Made by a program: the position numbers and the translations under genes. This document shows positions 15,374-26,420 of a stretch of 64,000 bases of DNA, piece after piece. The stretch lies in contig NZ_CP007739.1 in assembly GCF_000724485.1 (NCBI RefSeq), positions 2,092,843 through 2,156,842 on the forward strand, read 5' to 3'. A model generated the notes under the pieces. It had not been told where the DNA came from and made no database searches. It saw nothing but the letters and a program-made list of their open reading frames with translations. Each line of letters starts with the position of its first letter. Within the stretch, counting starts at the first letter, position 1. The DNA is from Bacillus methanolicus MGA3. GTDB lineage: Bacteria > Bacillota > Bacilli > Bacillales > Cytobacillaceae.

Positions 15374-18184
15374 TCATAGCCAATCGTGAATGAATTGAAC
15401 AAGCTCATTGATATTGCTTTTTTTGATAGGTATTTTTGGAATCGAATCAAGGAACGTTTTTCCATATCTTGTTGTAATAATTCTTTTGTCAAAGACGACA
15501 ATAATTCCTCGGTCTTGCTCAGATCTTATCAGCCTGCCAAACCCCTGTTTAAATCTGATGACTGCTTCCGGCAAAGAATGATCGGAAAATGGATTGCCGC
15601 CATTCCTTTTTATCGCTTCACATTTTGCTTGAACGATCGGTTCATCCGGAGGAGAAAACGGCAGCCGTACAATAATAAGGCATGACAAGTCTTCTCCTGG
15701 AATATCAACACCTTCCCAAAAACTGTTTGTTCCTAGCAGGATCGCTTTGTCAAATCGCTGGAAATTTCGTGTAAGCCTTGTCCTGCTTCCGCTTGTGATC
15801 CCTTGAGCAATTAATGCATAGTCTTCTAAGAACCCGCTCTCTTTCATGAGTTCATACGTTTTTTTTAGCATATCATAAGCTGTAAACAATACAAGCATTC
15901 TTCCTTTTGTCGCTTCCGCGATTGAAATCAAATGCTCTACAATCGAAGCGGTATATTCTTCCATGGACACTGTGCTTATTTCCGGAAGGTCTTCAGAAAT
16001 AATTAGCTGAACTTGTTCAGAATAACGAAATGGTGAAGGAATCGTTTCTGTTTGATAATCAAGGTTTTCAAGCCCCAGCTCTCTTACAATAAACTTGAAA
16101 GAGTTTTTTACAGTTAATGTAGCAGATGTAAGGACTACACTCTTTTTATCAGCGAAAAATTGCTGTTCCAAAAAAGAAGAAACCTCTACAGGCTGTGCGT
16201 AAACAGTTGTAGCATTTTGAAATGCTCTTAAGTCTGTCTCAATCCATATGACATACTCCGGCTGCTGGATAATAAAGAGGTTTTTAATGACATCTTTGAC
16301 TTCCTTCAAACTTTCAAAAACTGAAGCTATTTCCTCAAGCACCGCTTTTTGTTCACCGGACCGCTCAACTTTAAATTGATTCATCACATGCAGCCGTTTT
16401 TTAAAAAGGCAAATCAGGTCTTTGATTAGAAATAAAATCCGCTCCGAAACAGCTTGTAAAGCATTCCATTCCTTCCCGGACTCATTGTTTGTTAACCGAT
16501 ATTTTATTTTGTTAAAGGCCAAACCTTTATCCTTTGTTTTTTTTCCTGCATAAACACTAATTGTTTTAAATAACTCATCAAATTCAATAGATAAATCCGA
16601 TATTATCTGGTTAACTTCAAATGTATGAACTATTTCGCTATTTTGCCATTTTACGTCATTCAACAGCTGTTCAAACTTGTAAAACAGCTGTTTCTGCTCA
16701 TAGGTACCAAGCCTGCTTAGCAAATGCCTGATTGCCAAATAGTCAAGTGAAAAACCAAAATGTTTACCTGCTGCTTTTTCAAACTGATGTCCTTCATCAA
16801 TAATCACATAATGATAATCGGGTAAAATCGATTGATCTGCCCCTGCATCAGAAAGGAGAAATGCATGATTGGTAATAATAAGATCAGCTGATTGCGCTTC
16901 ATTTCTGGCTCTTAAATAATAGTCATGAGAAGACCATGCCTTTCCTTGAAGAAATGCAGTCTCATCATTCTTAATATAATTCCAAAACAGCCTGCCCCCG
17001 CTTGATAAGTTTAACTCTTCATAGTCACCTGTATCAGTTTCTAACAGCCATACGAGGATTTGCATTTTTGTTAAACAAGTATCATAATTATCGTCCTCTT
17101 CATTTAAAGAGAGCTTAAATTTAAAAAGGCTGATATAGTGATTTCTTCCTTTTAATAGAACTGTTTTTATCGGAAAGCTAAATATTTTATTTAAAAGGAG
17201 AATATCCCGTCTTAAAAGCTGTTCTTGAAGCTGGGTTGTATATGTGCTGATGACAACAGGCTCGTTTTTCAGCTTTGAAAAGATGACAGCCGGAATAAGA
17301 TAAGCAAGTGATTTCCCTACTCCTGTCCCTGCCTCAATTAATGAATGCTGTTGATTTAGAAAAGAATGGTACACGGTATCCATCATTTGAAATTGACCGG
17401 TTCGCCTTTCAAATGCCGGAAACGCTTTTTGCAAGAGAGCTTCTTTACTTTCAATATCAAAAGGATACTCTAAATGTGATGGATTCGAAACACTTTTCGG
17501 AAGATCCTTCTTCTTTTTTAAAGCAATACCACGAAAGATTTCGATGGATTCAGGCAAAACTTCAATGGTTTGTTCCTTTTTCATAATGATATCTCCGAGA
17601 AGTACATGTAAATCACTTTTAAGTCCATCAGATAGCTTATATAGCTGACGCATTGTACATAACGGTATTTTTTGAAGCTTTTCAAGTAAAATTAACAGCA
17701 GCTCCGCTGTGACGTACGCATCACTATCAGCTTGATGAGGGCGGTCATGGGATAATTTCTCCTTTGCAGCTAAATCAGATAGTTTATAACTGTCAGCAGT
17801 AGGCAACAGAATTCTGGCAAGCTCAACTGTATCCAAAATAGGGCCGAAAAACCCCTCATATCCCGCATGAATCAGTTCTTCCTGAAGAAATGACAAATCA
17901 AAAAGCACGTTATGGGCTACAAAATAAGCGCCATCTAGCAATGATAATATTTTGGGAGCAATCTCCGAAAAAAACGGAGCATTCTTTACCATTTCATCAT
18001 TGATTCCCGTAAGCTCTTCAATAAATGGCGAGATCTCTTGTTCTGGATTTACAAAAGACGAATATTGTTCAATAATTTTTCCATTTTCGATAACAACCGC
18101 CGCAAACTGAATGATTCTGTCTCCTCTTTTAGGGGCATTGCCGGTTGTCTCCAAATCAATAACTGTGAATTTATGTTGATTCAT
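15374..18184 (-). CDS. dinG: DinG-type helicase/exonuclease
   Basis: A 936-residue protein with an N-terminal DEDDh 3'-5' exonuclease like DnaQ (VIDLETTG at 8-15, AHNVLFDLSF, HRPHQADSDA-like DRPHQADSDA) fused to an XPD-like superfamily 2 helicase (Walker A GTGVGKS near 285, DEGH near 462, GFGRLIRSEQDRG near 880). The Fe-S cysteine cluster of E. coli DinG is not evident, as in other Firmicute DinG/YpvA. The ATG at 18184 follows GAGGTG and starts MNQHKFTVIDLE. Probable role in DNA repair or R-loop processing. Confidence 0.95.
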   Translation of the reverse strand: MNQHKFTVIDLETTGNAPKRGDRIIQFAAVVIENGKIIEQYSSFVNPEQEISPFIEELTGINDEMVKNAPFFSEIAPKILSLLDGAYFVAHNVLFDLSFLQEELIHAGYEGFFGPILDTVELARILLPTADSYKLSDLAAKEKLSHDRPHQADSDAYVTAELLLILLEKLQKIPLCTMRQLYKLSDGLKSDLHVLLGDIIMKKEQTIEVLPESIEIFRGIALKKKKDLPKSVSNPSHLEYPFDIESKEALLQKAFPAFERRTGQFQMMDTVYHSFLNQQHSLIEAGTGVGKSLAYLIPAVIFSKLKNEPVVISTYTTQLQEQLLRRDILLLNKIFSFPIKTVLLKGRNHYISLFKFKLSLNEEDDNYDTCLTKMQILVWLLETDTGDYEELNLSSGGRLFWNYIKNDETAFLQGKAWSSHDYYLRARNEAQSADLIITNHAFLLSDAGADQSILPDYHYVIIDEGHQFEKAAGKHFGFSLDYLAIRHLLSRLGTYEQKQLFYKFEQLLNDVKWQNSEIVHTFEVNQIISDLSIEFDELFKTISVYAGKKTKDKGLAFNKIKYRLTNNESGKEWNALQAVSERILFLIKDLICLFKKRLHVMNQFKVERSGEQKAVLEEIASVFESLKEVKDVIKNLFIIQQPEYVIWIETDLRAFQNATTVYAQPVEVSSFLEQQFFADKKSVVLTSATLTVKNSFKFIVRELGLENLDYQTETIPSPFRYSEQVQLIISEDLPEISTVSMEEYTASIVEHLISIAEATKGRMLVLFTAYDMLKKTYELMKESGFLEDYALIAQGITSGSRTRLTRNFQRFDKAILLGTNSFWEGVDIPGEDLSCLIIVRLPFSPPDEPIVQAKCEAIKRNGGNPFSDHSLPEAVIRFKQGFGRLIRSEQDRGIIVVFDKRIITTRYGKTFLDSIPKIPIKKSNINELVQFIHDWL

Positions 18185-18285
18185 TTTGAAACACCTCAAA
18201 TATTCAATCAAAGCAACGGTATCATAAAACAGGAAAAAGAAAAAGGTCAATTCCGAAAAAGTTTATTAAGGTTTAAAGATAAGAA

Positions 18286-18312
18286 AGAAACCCCCTGTAA
18301 ATAGGGGGTTAA
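18286..18312 (-). terminator. Terminator of panBCD
   Basis: AACCCCCT / AGGGGGTT stem with a 6-nt loop, followed on the minus strand by TCTTTCTT, directly at the panD stop. Confidence 0.8.
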
Positions 18313-18692
18313 AGAATTGTTTTTTCCGGTTCAACGTGAAGCAGTTCGACAATTTTATTTTTTTCATCCATAATGGCCACTTTCGGTTTATGCGTCTTTA
18401 CTTTTTCTTCAGGAACCAATACATAAGAAATAATAATTACAACATCGCCTTCCTGAACAAGACGGGCAGCTGCCCCGTTCAAACAAACAACGCCGCTTCC
18501 TCTTTGTCCGGGAATAATATATGTTTCAAAGCGGGCTCCATTATTATTGTTCACAATTTGGACTTTTTCGTTTGGAACCATTCCTACGGCATCCAAAATA
18601 TCTTCGTCTATTGTAATACTACCTACATAATTCAGATTTGCTTCTGTTACTCTAGCACGATGGATTTTTGCATTCATCATGGTGCGAAACAT
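18309..18692 (-). CDS. panD: Aspartate 1-decarboxylase
   Basis: A pyruvoyl enzyme making beta-alanine for pantothenate. The 127-residue proenzyme carries the self-cleavage site Gly-Ser in [11 protein letters not shown] (about 24-25), which generates the pyruvoyl group, and the conserved [12 protein letters not shown] and CLNGAAARL. The start ATG has AGGAGG 8 nt upstream. Third gene of panB-panC-panD; 12 bp from panC. Confidence 0.97.
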   Translation of the reverse strand: MFRTMMNAKIHRARVTEANLNYVGSITIDEDILDAVGMVPNEKVQIVNNNNGARFETYIIPGQRGSGVVCLNGAAARLVQEGDVVIIISYVLVPEEKVKTHKPKVAIMDEKNKIVELLHVEPEKTIL

Positions 18693-18704
18693 TACATCTT
18701 CCTC

Positions 18705-19556
18705 CTATTCATTCACTGTAACGATCATATTATCGATTAAACGTGCCCGGGAAAACTTAACAGCTAGAGCAATAATTATTTTTCCTTGAATCTTTGATAC
18801 TGGTTTTAAATCCGGATATGAGTAGATTTCAATATAATCAATAATTCCTGATGTTTGGCCGGAAATATGCTGAGCCATCGAAGAGATAATTCTCTCCGGA
18901 TCCCTAACTCCTTCGTTGATCATATGTTCCGCTAATTTTAAACTTTCGTATAAAGCCGGAGCCTGTTTTCTTTCTTCCGGAAGCAAGTTGACGTTTCTTG
19001 AGCTTTTTGCCAAGCCGTCCTCTTCTCGAACGGTCTCAACAGGCACCAACGTGATCGGGAAATGAAAATCATGAATTAATCCATCTACGACCGCAACCTG
19101 CTGTGCATCTTTCATTCCGAAATAAGCACGGTCAGGCAACACAATGTTAAACAACTTTGTCAACACTGTGGCAACTCCATCAAAATGGCCAGGACGCGAT
19201 CTTCCGCAAAGAACCTCTGTACGGTCTTGAACAATGACTTTAACAGACGGAGCGCCTGGATACATTTCGTTTACATCCGGGTAAAAGAAGTAATCGACAC
19301 CACTGTCTTCTGCTGCCTTTTTATCGCGCTCAAAATCTCTCGGATAGGCTTCAAGATCTTCTGAAGGTCCAAATTGAAGCGGATTGACAAATACGCTTAA
19401 AACAACAATATCATTCTCTTGCCTCGCTCTCTTTATCAATGCCATATGACCTTCGTGCAAATACCCCATTGTCGGTACAAAGCCAATTGATTTTTGGTTG
19501 TTTTTTTCTTGAATGATTTGTTTTTGCATTTCAGCGATTTTCGTTATGACTTTCAT
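18705..19556 (-). CDS. panC: Pantothenate synthetase
   Basis: ATP-dependent condensation of pantoate with beta-alanine. The 283-residue enzyme shows the HIGH-like [17 protein letters not shown], the pantoate-site GMKDAQQ and KSSRNVNL. Its ATG overlaps the panB stop by four bases (ATGA), with GGAGG upstream, so the two are translationally coupled. Confidence 0.97.
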   Translation of the reverse strand: MKVITKIAEMQKQIIQEKNNQKSIGFVPTMGYLHEGHMALIKRARQENDIVVLSVFVNPLQFGPSEDLEAYPRDFERDKKAAEDSGVDYFFYPDVNEMYPGAPSVKVIVQDRTEVLCGRSRPGHFDGVATVLTKLFNIVLPDRAYFGMKDAQQVAVVDGLIHDFHFPITLVPVETVREEDGLAKSSRNVNLLPEERKQAPALYESLKLAEHMINEGVRDPERIISSMAQHISGQTSGIIDYIEIYSYPDLKPVSKIQGKIIIALAVKFSRARLIDNMIVTVNE

Positions 19557-20389
19557 TGTTTTCCTCCATAAAGGGCTGACAGTTCTTCTTCTTTCATTGA
19601 AAAACTGTGGCTGTCCTCAGGGAATGCACCTAATTTTACTTCAGAAACGTATGCGCTGAGGCCTCTTTCCACAAGTTCATTTACATTCGCATATTGTTTT
19701 ACAAATTTCGGAACCCTGTCGATCCCATATGTTAATACATCATGATAAACAAGAACCTGGCCATCACATTCCGGACCTGCCCCAATTCCAATAGTCGGTA
19801 TGGACAGTATGCTTGAAATTTCTTCCGCCAGCTGTTTCGGAACACATTCCAAAACGAGAGCAAACGCTCCGGCCTCTTCAACCTTCTTGGCATCATCCAT
19901 TAATTTTCGGGCAGCTTCCGCACTTTTTCCCTGAACTTTGTAACCGCCAAGTACGCCAACAGATTGTGGTGTAAGCCCGAGGTGGGCGACAACCGGGATC
20001 CCGGCTCTTGTCAGCGCTTTGATTTTTTCCGTTACATCATCGGCTCCTTCGAGTTTAACTGCATGGGCTCCCGTTTCCTGTATGAGCCGCGCCCCGTTCA
20101 AAAGTGTATCACGGACAGACAAATGATAACTCATAAACGGCATATCAACGACAATAAACGTATTCGGTGCTCCTCTTTTTACGGCTTTGGCGTGATGGAT
20201 CATATCTTCAAGTGTTACAGGCACAGTAGATTCGTATCCTAGTACAACCATTCCTAAAGAGTCACCGACTAAGATCATATCTACCTCAGCTTTTTCGGCT
20301 TGTTTCGCAGAAGGATAGTCATAAGCCGTCAGCATGACAATTTTTTCTTTTGAAGTTTTCATTTTAAGAAAATCAGTTGTTTGCTTCAT
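19553..20389 (-). CDS. panB: 3-methyl-2-oxobutanoate hydroxymethyltransferase
   Basis: First step of pantothenate synthesis: transfer of the methylene-THF hydroxymethyl group to 2-oxoisovalerate. The 278-residue TIM barrel contains [36 protein letters not shown] and AHLGLTPQS, with [17 protein letters not shown]. The start ATG has AAAGGAGGAAG upstream. It is preceded by a structured leader with a terminator (20431-20585), suggesting RNA-level control. Confidence 0.97.
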   Translation of the reverse strand: MKQTTDFLKMKTSKEKIVMLTAYDYPSAKQAEKAEVDMILVGDSLGMVVLGYESTVPVTLEDMIHHAKAVKRGAPNTFIVVDMPFMSYHLSVRDTLLNGARLIQETGAHAVKLEGADDVTEKIKALTRAGIPVVAHLGLTPQSVGVLGGYKVQGKSAEAARKLMDDAKKVEEAGAFALVLECVPKQLAEEISSILSIPTIGIGAGPECDGQVLVYHDVLTYGIDRVPKFVKQYANVNELVERGLSAYVSEVKLGAFPEDSHSFSMKEEELSALYGGKQ

Positions 20390-20430
20390 TTTTCTTCCTC
20401 CTTTTTTAAAAAGAGGCGATAAAACAATAC

Positions 20431-20463
20431 AAAAAGGATCCTTTCAAAAGGCAGAAGGATCCC
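20431..20463 (-). terminator. Terminator or attenuator ahead of panB
   Basis: Minus strand: GGGATCCTT ... AAAGGATCC followed by TTTTTG, with a 10-nt loop. It lies 42 nt before panB and 150 nt after birA, so it could end birA read-through or act as a conditional terminator for panBCD. Confidence 0.7.
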
Positions 20464-20493
20464 GTTGCAAGCAATCAATTATTGTTTCATCCC

Positions 20494-20585
20494 TCTGTCC
20501 CGGTCCTTATTGGATCTAGGCAGAAATATGCTTAATGAAAAATAAAGATAAGGTGCAGTTCTTGTAAGATACTGCCCAGTGTGAT
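20494..20585 (-). promoter_or_regulatory. Candidate pan-motif leader RNA of panBCD
   Basis: Two hairpins on the minus strand. The first (20575-20555) is GCAGT / ACTGC with one bulged A and an inner TCT/AGA. The second (20524-20494) is TCTG / CAGA, a bulged A on the 3' side, CCT/GGG, a bulged A on the 5' side, then TCC/GGA closing an AATAA loop. A stem with two bulged adenines is the hallmark described for the pan motif, a conserved RNA found upstream of panB genes including B. subtilis and sometimes in tandem. A TATAAT at 20590-20585 could be its -10. The assignment is by eye. Confidence 0.55.
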
Positions 20586-20615
20586 TATAACAAAATGGTG
20601 TCCCTGTGGCTATTA

Positions 20616-21605
20616 TTATATTTTTCCGGATAAATCAATATCAGCAGAGAAAACGTGATGCACATTGCCGCTTTCATCTTCAATCATTAAAACACCTTCA
20701 TCAGTAATCCCTAAAGCTCGTCCAGAAATATTGCCTGACAATGTTCTGGCGACAATCTCTTTACCGATACTAACGGCGTAGCTTTCCCACATAAGCTTGA
20801 TCGGATAAAATCCTTTTTCCAAATAAAGCAAATATAATTTTTCGATGTTGGAAAGGACTGCTCTTATTACAGCAGGCCTTGAGATGTACTCGCCTTTTTC
20901 TATTGATAGTGAAGTAGCAATTGAGCGAATATTTTCCGGAAAATCATCAGTTTTTTGATTTACATTCATGCCGATGCCGATGATAATCGTTTTGACTCTG
21001 TCTGCTTCTGCTTGCAGTTCTGTCAAAATACCGGTTACTTTTTTCCCGTTTATTAAAATGTCATTCGGCCATTTAATTTGCGGCGATAAAGCTGTTATTT
21101 CCTCAATCGCTTGAACAACTGCAACAGCTGTCAAAAGAGTAAGCTGCGGCGCATTAGTAGGCAAAATATTTGGCCTTAAGATCACGCTCATCCAGATTCC
21201 GGAATATTTTGGTGAATACCATTTCCGGTCCATTCTTCCCCGCCCTGACAGCTGTTCTTCAGCGAGAACGACTGTTCCTTCGGGCGCTCCATCATAGGCA
21301 AGCCGATGAGCAATTTTTTGGGTAGAATCGACACTTTCTTCGTAATGTATTTGCCGTCCAAGAAATTCAGTTTTTAATCCAAGCCTGATCTCGTCTGGTA
21401 TAATGTTTTCAGGCGTTTTAACAATCCGGTAACCTTTTCTTCTAACCGCTTCGAGAATAAATCCCTCTTTCCTAAGATCTTCGATATGCTTCCAGACTGC
21501 TGTCCTCGAACAGCCAATTAAATCTGCTAAATACTGGCCGGACAAGAATTCTCCTTCTGCATGTGTAAAGGCATCAAGCAGTTTCTTTCTCAATTCTGAT
21601 TGCAC
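20616..21605 (-). CDS. birA: Biotin-protein ligase / biotin operon repressor
   Basis: A bifunctional BirA: N-terminal HTH (about 1-60, LADLIGCSRTAVWKHI), a central ligase with the biotin-AMP loop GRGRMDRKW and IKWPNDILINGKKVTGIL, and a C-terminal SH3-like domain. It biotinylates acetyl-CoA and pyruvate carboxylases and represses biotin genes. I choose the GTG at 21605: it follows AAAGGAG at a workable distance and the protein ([10 protein letters not shown]...) aligns with B. subtilis BirA, whereas the GTG at 21617 sits in the ribosome site. It overlaps cca by 16 bp. Confidence 0.94.
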   Translation of the reverse strand: MQSELRKKLLDAFTHAEGEFLSGQYLADLIGCSRTAVWKHIEDLRKEGFILEAVRRKGYRIVKTPENIIPDEIRLGLKTEFLGRQIHYEESVDSTQKIAHRLAYDGAPEGTVVLAEEQLSGRGRMDRKWYSPKYSGIWMSVILRPNILPTNAPQLTLLTAVAVVQAIEEITALSPQIKWPNDILINGKKVTGILTELQAEADRVKTIIIGIGMNVNQKTDDFPENIRSIATSLSIEKGEYISRPAVIRAVLSNIEKLYLLYLEKGFYPIKLMWESYAVSIGKEIVARTLSGNISGRALGITDEGVLMIEDESGNVHHVFSADIDLSGKI

Positions 21606-22786
21606 TTGATTACCCACTCCTTTATCTTTTCTTTCTGATTCAAAAGCTCCCTGTTAAGCACTGCATTTTCAATTTTTTGAAAAAGTTCTTTTAACCATGG
21701 CCCCCCTTTTCGATCCAGCCACTTCATAAGATCATTGCCCGATACTTGCAACTCGGATCTATCTTTAATTGGTAGACTGTCATAAGCTTCAATCCATTTT
21801 TCCCCTAAAGCAAGACCATTTCGTGTTATTACATTTAACACATTTTCTGTATGGATAATCACTTCTTTCTTCGCTTCGAAAAGCTGTCTGTTCGACCATT
21901 CTGACTCGAGCCTTGAAGAAACATAGTGAACAATCTTTTGTATCATTTTTATTTTCTTTACAGGGAGCTTCCACTTTCTTAAGAACTCTTCGATAGATTC
22001 ATTTTTCAATCCGAGCCTGTATATTAATAGCACCCACATTTCCAGAGCGGAAAGACGATCAAACGGATCTTGAAGCATCTTTTCCAAATCGTTCCGGCTA
22101 TTCTCAAGTCCCGGAAGGTACAAGAACATCTCCGTTTCGATCATTAACTTTAAGGCCTCTCTCCTATTTACACCCTTTAACAGTTTCTCAAACTCTACAG
22201 TTTTTCTTTCAACGGCAATTTCCTTTAATAAATATTTATTTTCTGTCAGGGCTCTTTTTGTTAATTCTTCAAGGGAGAAAGACAATTGGCTGACAAAACG
22301 GATCGCTCTCATCATTCGTAAAGCATCCTCGCTGAATCTTTCTTGCGCGATCCCGACCGTTCTTATCCGTTTTTCACGAATGTCTTTTTGGCCGTCAAAA
22401 GGGTCAATTAATTTTCCCTCTTTGTCCATTGCGATTGCATTCATTGTAAAATCACGCCGCTTAAGATCTTCATTTAATGACCGGATGAACGTAACGCCGG
22501 CCGGCCTCCGAAAATCCTCATATTTATCTTCCGTACGAAAAGTTGTTATTTCATATTGTGTTCCATTATAAATGACAAGTACTGTTCCGTGCTCAATTCC
22601 TACATCAACTGTTTTCTGGAAAATCTTTTTTACTTCGTCCGGTGTTGCCGATGTTGCGATATCCACATCCTCTATCGGCTTTTCAAGGAGGTAGTCTCTT
22701 ACACATCCTCCGACAAAATATGCCTCAAAACCGGCATTCTCAATCATTTCTAGTACAGGTTTTGCTTTCTCAAATTTGTGTATCAT
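21590..22786 (-). CDS. cca: CCA-adding tRNA nucleotidyltransferase
   Basis: Adds or repairs the 3' CCA of tRNAs. A class II nucleotidyltransferase of 398 residues: head-domain motif [13 protein letters not shown] with the DVDIAT metal-binding Asp pair, [10 protein letters not shown], and the base-recognition [13 protein letters not shown]. The GTG at 22795 lies inside the AGGTG site, so the ATG at 22786 (or 22789) is preferred. The start overlaps bshA by 17 bp, which implies coupling. Confidence 0.95.
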   Translation of the reverse strand: MIHKFEKAKPVLEMIENAGFEAYFVGGCVRDYLLEKPIEDVDIATSATPDEVKKIFQKTVDVGIEHGTVLVIYNGTQYEITTFRTEDKYEDFRRPAGVTFIRSLNEDLKRRDFTMNAIAMDKEGKLIDPFDGQKDIREKRIRTVGIAQERFSEDALRMMRAIRFVSQLSFSLEELTKRALTENKYLLKEIAVERKTVEFEKLLKGVNRREALKLMIETEMFLYLPGLENSRNDLEKMLQDPFDRLSALEMWVLLIYRLGLKNESIEEFLRKWKLPVKKIKMIQKIVHYVSSRLESEWSNRQLFEAKKEVIIHTENVLNVITRNGLALGEKWIEAYDSLPIKDRSELQVSGNDLMKWLDRKGGPWLKELFQKIENAVLNRELLNQKEKIKEWVIKCNQN

Positions 22787-23924
22787 CATTTTCACCTGTA
22801 TTCAGTAATCTAAAATAGATTTCTTCATAATAAGAGACTGCCTTATCTGCATTGAATTTCTGTTTCACCATTTCAATTGAATGATCTGAAAATCTTTTGT
22901 GCAGAGCGGAGTTTGTTAAGATTTGCATCGCCTTTTCAAAGTATTCATCAATGTTTCCCAGTTCACAAATAAATCCGGTATATCCGTCTTTAATAACTTC
23001 AGGAATGCCTCCGACATTTGTTCCTATACACGGAACCCCGCAGGCCATAGCTTCAAGTGCAACAAGCCCAAAGCTTTCCTTCGTAGATAAGAGCAGCTTC
23101 AAATCACTTATTGAATAAAGTTCTTGCAAATTTTCCTGTTTGCCTAAAAAAAGAACTTTGTCATTTAAACCGAGATCCTTCACCAGTTTGCTTACAACCG
23201 TCATTTCAGGCCCGTCGCCAACAAGAAGCAGCTTCGCAGGCACTATTTCCGCAACTCGAGCAAATGTTTTTACAACATCAGGAACGCGCTTTACCGACCT
23301 GAAATTAGAAACATGTATCAACACTTTTTCATTTGGCTGAATACCGTAATCCTTCCGCAAATGGTTCGAATCAACCTTTTTATATACGCGTTCATCGACA
23401 AAATTATAAACGGTTTCAATCTTTTTATCTGGCTTTAATAAATCGTATGTTTGTTCCTTTAAAGCATGAGACACTGCTGTAACAGCATCCGATTGTTCGA
23501 TGCCAAACTTAATCGCATCAGCTAGGGAAGGATCATAGCCAAGAACAGTAATATCTGTTCCATGCAATGTCGTTACAATTTTTAATTCTTTTTTGCACAT
23601 TTGTTTTGCTAAAATTGCACATACAGCGTGGGGAATCGCATAATGAACATGAAGCAAATCTAATTGTTCCATATTAACAACTTCTGCCATTTTACTTGCA
23701 AGAGCAATATCATATGGCGGATATTGGAACACCGAATATTGATTTACTTCCACTTGATGAAAATAAATATTGTGGTACATTCTTTTCAAGCGGAAAGGAA
23801 TCCCGGAAGAGATAAAATGGATCTCATGTCCGCGTTCCGCCAAAAGCTTGCCTAATTCTGTTGCGATTACACCCGATCCCCCAACAGTTGGATAACAGGT
23901 AATCCCAATTTTTAGTTTTCTCAT
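22770..23924 (-). CDS. bshA: Bacillithiol glycosyltransferase BshA
   Basis: A GT4-family enzyme joining UDP-GlcNAc to L-malate, the first step of bacillithiol synthesis. The 384-residue protein shows the N-terminal [26 protein letters not shown], and the C-terminal [20 protein letters not shown] with the sugar-nucleotide-binding Glu. It overlaps the bshB1 stop by four bases. The bshB1-bshA-cca-birA order is conserved in Bacillus. Confidence 0.96.
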   Translation of the reverse strand: MRKLKIGITCYPTVGGSGVIATELGKLLAERGHEIHFISSGIPFRLKRMYHNIYFHQVEVNQYSVFQYPPYDIALASKMAEVVNMEQLDLLHVHYAIPHAVCAILAKQMCKKELKIVTTLHGTDITVLGYDPSLADAIKFGIEQSDAVTAVSHALKEQTYDLLKPDKKIETVYNFVDERVYKKVDSNHLRKDYGIQPNEKVLIHVSNFRSVKRVPDVVKTFARVAEIVPAKLLLVGDGPEMTVVSKLVKDLGLNDKVLFLGKQENLQELYSISDLKLLLSTKESFGLVALEAMACGVPCIGTNVGGIPEVIKDGYTGFICELGNIDEYFEKAMQILTNSALHKRFSDHSIEMVKQKFNADKAVSYYEEIYFRLLNTGENDDTQI

Positions 23925-24637
23925 TCTTTATCCCCTATTAAATCATGATTTATGAGAATTGGTCTTGCAGTTTTGAATCCTTCGGCAAAGGCTACCCCTG
24001 CCTCTTTGCCAAACATTCTTTCTCTAGCTTCAACCGCTTCAATATATCCGTTAACAAGAGGTGTTTCAAAGCTTTCATTGCTTTTTACAAATTGGCTTTC
24101 ATACGCATGTAGTGCTGCCATTTTTTTATCAATAAAATCAGAAATATCGATGACAAAATCAGGAACATGAAATCCGTTGATCATATAGTAAAAAACATTT
24201 GCCACCCTGTGGGGTTCAGAATTTTCTTGAGTTTCAAACTTTTTAATTCCTGCAGAAAAAACCGCCTCCTTAACAAGGCGGGCACAATTACTGTGGTCGG
24301 GATGGCGGTCTTCAAAATAAGGGGCAAAAACAATTTTCGGGCGATAGCGGCGGATGACATTCGCCACTTTCTTTATGTATGATTCAGTGAGAAAAATTCC
24401 TCGGTCCGGTATATCTAATGTTTCTCTCACACTTGTCCCAAGGATTTCAGCTGCCCTGTTCGCTTCGGTCCGGCGAATATCAACCGTTCCATTGGAAGAC
24501 AGTTCAGCTTTTGTTAAATCACATATTCCAATTTTATACCCTTTGCTTGCATATTTTGCAATTGTCCCTCCCATCCCGATTTCCACATCATCTGCATGGG
24601 CGCCAAATGCCAGTATATCCAAATATTGCAATTCCAT
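23921..24637 (-). CDS. bshB1: Bacillithiol deacetylase BshB1
   Basis: A zinc-dependent LmbE/PIG-L-type deacetylase removing the acetyl group from GlcNAc-malate. The metal and catalytic motif [13 protein letters not shown] is near residues 13-25, with DRHPDHSN and [15 protein letters not shown] following. ATG at 24637 is preferred over GTG at 24649, because the shorter form (238 residues) fits the family and leaves a 4-bp gap after mgsA. Confidence 0.95.
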   Translation of the reverse strand: MELQYLDILAFGAHADDVEIGMGGTIAKYASKGYKIGICDLTKAELSSNGTVDIRRTEANRAAEILGTSVRETLDIPDRGIFLTESYIKKVANVIRRYRPKIVFAPYFEDRHPDHSNCARLVKEAVFSAGIKKFETQENSEPHRVANVFYYMINGFHVPDFVIDISDFIDKKMAALHAYESQFVKSNESFETPLVNGYIEAVEARERMFGKEAGVAFAEGFKTARPILINHDLIGDKE

Positions 24638-24641
24638 TCTT

Positions 24642-25049
24642 CTATTCACCGTTTTCCCTTACTATATTTCTCCAATCCAAGTCACCGCGTTCAAGGCCTT
24701 TGATCAATATTTCAGCTGTACCCATATTTGTGGCAAGCGGGATTGAATAGACATCACAAAGGCGGACCAGCGCAGAAACATCTGGTTCATGAGGTTGAGC
24801 AGTTAACGGATCTCGAAAAAAGAAAACCATGTCCATTTTATTTTTTGCAATCATTGCACCAATTTCTTGATCTCCTCCAAGCGGTCCGGACTGGAAGCGC
24901 ACAATTGAAAGGCCGGTAGCCTCGTTAATTCTTCGCCCTGTTGTTCCGGTAGCAAATAAACAGTGTTTGGAAAAAATATCTTGATACGCAGTAACGAAAC
25001 TGACTAAATCATCCTTCTTTTTATCATGAGCAATTAATGCGATATTCAC
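24642..25049 (-). CDS. mgsA: Methylglyoxal synthase
   Basis: Converts dihydroxyacetone phosphate to methylglyoxal, a bypass of lower glycolysis. It contains [11 protein letters not shown], the phosphate-binding [21 protein letters not shown] with the catalytic Asp, [14 protein letters not shown] and [12 protein letters not shown] at 25049 gives correct spacing to GGGGTGG; the ATG one codon earlier is almost inside that site. Fits the dapB-mgsA-bshB1 run. Confidence 0.95.
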   Translation of the reverse strand: MNIALIAHDKKKDDLVSFVTAYQDIFSKHCLFATGTTGRRINEATGLSIVRFQSGPLGGDQEIGAMIAKNKMDMVFFFRDPLTAQPHEPDVSALVRLCDVYSIPLATNMGTAEILIKGLERGDLDWRNIVRENGE

Positions 25050-25064
25050 CATCCCACCCCATTC

Positions 25065-25865
25065 CTATTCAATAATGTTTTCTAAACCGTAAACAAACGT
25101 ATCAATTTTTACAACAGTCTCAACAGCAAGCTTCACTCCAGACATAAAAGATGCACGATTATACGAATCGTGGCGGATCGTCAAGGTTTGGCCGTCAGAT
25201 CCAAACATCACCTGCTGATGGGCAATTAATCCCGGCAAACGGACAGAATGAATATGCATTCCTTCATAATCGGCACCTCTTGCACCGCTGATTGTTTCTT
25301 TTTCATTTGGATGCCCTTGCTTCTTTGTTTCTCTCACTTCGGCGATCATCTCAGCTGTTTTGACTGCAGTTCCCGACGGTGCATCCAATTTTTGATCATG
25401 ATGCAATTCAATGATCTCAATATCTTGAAAATACTTTGCTGCCATTTGTGAAAATTTCATCATTAATACAGCCCCGACCGCAAAGTTTGGAGCTATGATG
25501 CAGCCAAGTTTCTTTTCCTCACAAATTTCTTCAAGTTCTTTTAATTGCTCTTTCGTAAAACCTGTCGTCCCAACTACAGGCCGCACTCCGTACTCGAGCG
25601 CCGTTTTCGTATGATAATAGCCTACTTCAGGCGTCGTCAAATCAATCAAGACATCTGCACCTGTCTCCTGCAAGCATTTTTCAATATTTGTATAGACAGG
25701 TGCATCAAACCCTTGAAAACCTTCCAATTCAGAAAGATTTTTTCCGTCATTTTTATTGTCCAATACTGCTGCCAATTCGAAATGTTCTGTCCTCCCGACA
25801 AGATGGACTGCTTCCCGGCCCATTCGTCCTCGCGGGCCTGCCACAATAATTTTTACAGTTTCCAT
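25065..25865 (-). CDS. dapB: 4-hydroxy-tetrahydrodipicolinate reductase
   Basis: An NAD(P)H-dependent step of the lysine, diaminopimelate and dipicolinate pathway. N-terminal Rossmann motif [13 protein letters not shown]; catalytic [20 protein letters not shown]. The ATG at 25865 has AAGGGAG upstream and gives 266 residues (B. subtilis 267); longer forms have no family sequence. 13 bp follow ypjD. Confidence 0.97.
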   Translation of the reverse strand: METVKIIVAGPRGRMGREAVHLVGRTEHFELAAVLDNKNDGKNLSELEGFQGFDAPVYTNIEKCLQETGADVLIDLTTPEVGYYHTKTALEYGVRPVVGTTGFTKEQLKELEEICEEKKLGCIIAPNFAVGAVLMMKFSQMAAKYFQDIEIIELHHDQKLDAPSGTAVKTAEMIAEVRETKKQGHPNEKETISGARGADYEGMHIHSVRLPGLIAHQQVMFGSDGQTLTIRHDSYNRASFMSGVKLAVETVVKIDTFVYGLENIIE

Positions 25866-25878
25866 TTTTTCATCTCCC

Positions 25879-26211
25879 TTACTCTTCAATTCTTGTCCAG
25901 CGGTCTTTATCACGGATTTGAAATTTGTTCATAACAAGGTTATGTGCTTCTTCTAAATCGATATGTAAAGAGTTGGCAAAGCAAATAAGAACAAACAGCA
26001 TATCCCCTAGTTCTTCCTCGATAGTCCGTTCTTTCTCTGTTGCCTTTTTGGGTTTTTCCCCGTAATAATGATTAACTTCCCGGGCGAGTTCCCCTAATTC
26101 TTCTGTCAATCTTGCAAGCAGCGCAAGCGGGCTGAAATAGCCTTCTTTAAATTGCCCGATGTAAGCATCAACTTCTGCTTGGACATCTTTTAATGTTTTT
26201 GAATTACCCAT
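25879..26211 (-). CDS. ypjD: MazG-like nucleotide pyrophosphohydrolase YpjD
   Basis: A 110-residue all-alpha MazG-fold protein. The metal-binding pattern is visible as [13 protein letters not shown] and [17 protein letters not shown] (E-x2-E ... E-x2-D). It probably hydrolyses non-canonical or excess nucleoside triphosphates; the substrate is not determined by sequence. Start ATG after GAGGTG. First gene of the ypjD-dapB-mgsA-bshB1-bshA-cca-birA unit. Confidence 0.92.
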   Translation of the reverse strand: MGNSKTLKDVQAEVDAYIGQFKEGYFSPLALLARLTEELGELAREVNHYYGEKPKKATEKERTIEEELGDMLFVLICFANSLHIDLEEAHNLVMNKFQIRDKDRWTRIEE

Positions 26212-26344
26212 GTTTTCACCTCACAGTTCAATCAGTGCAGCTGGTTATTTCTTCTTTCATGTTAGCCTAAACATGCTCATTTTTACAAATATTTTTGATT
26301 TAACATATTACACTCTTTGGATACCGGAAGAATTTTGAATTACA

Positions 26345-26373
26345 TTGCTAATATAATTGATATTTTATATAAT
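26345..26373 (+). promoter_or_regulatory. Candidate sigma-A promoter of ypjC
   Basis: -35 TTGCTA (26345-26350), 17-bp spacer, -10 TATAAT (26368-26373), 47 nt before the ypjC start. The 209-bp ypjD-ypjC gap holds nothing else recognisable. Confidence 0.55.
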
Positions 26374-26420
26374 TAAAACGCTTTGTTTAAGGAACAAAAA
26401 GGAAAAAGGGGGAGTGTCTA

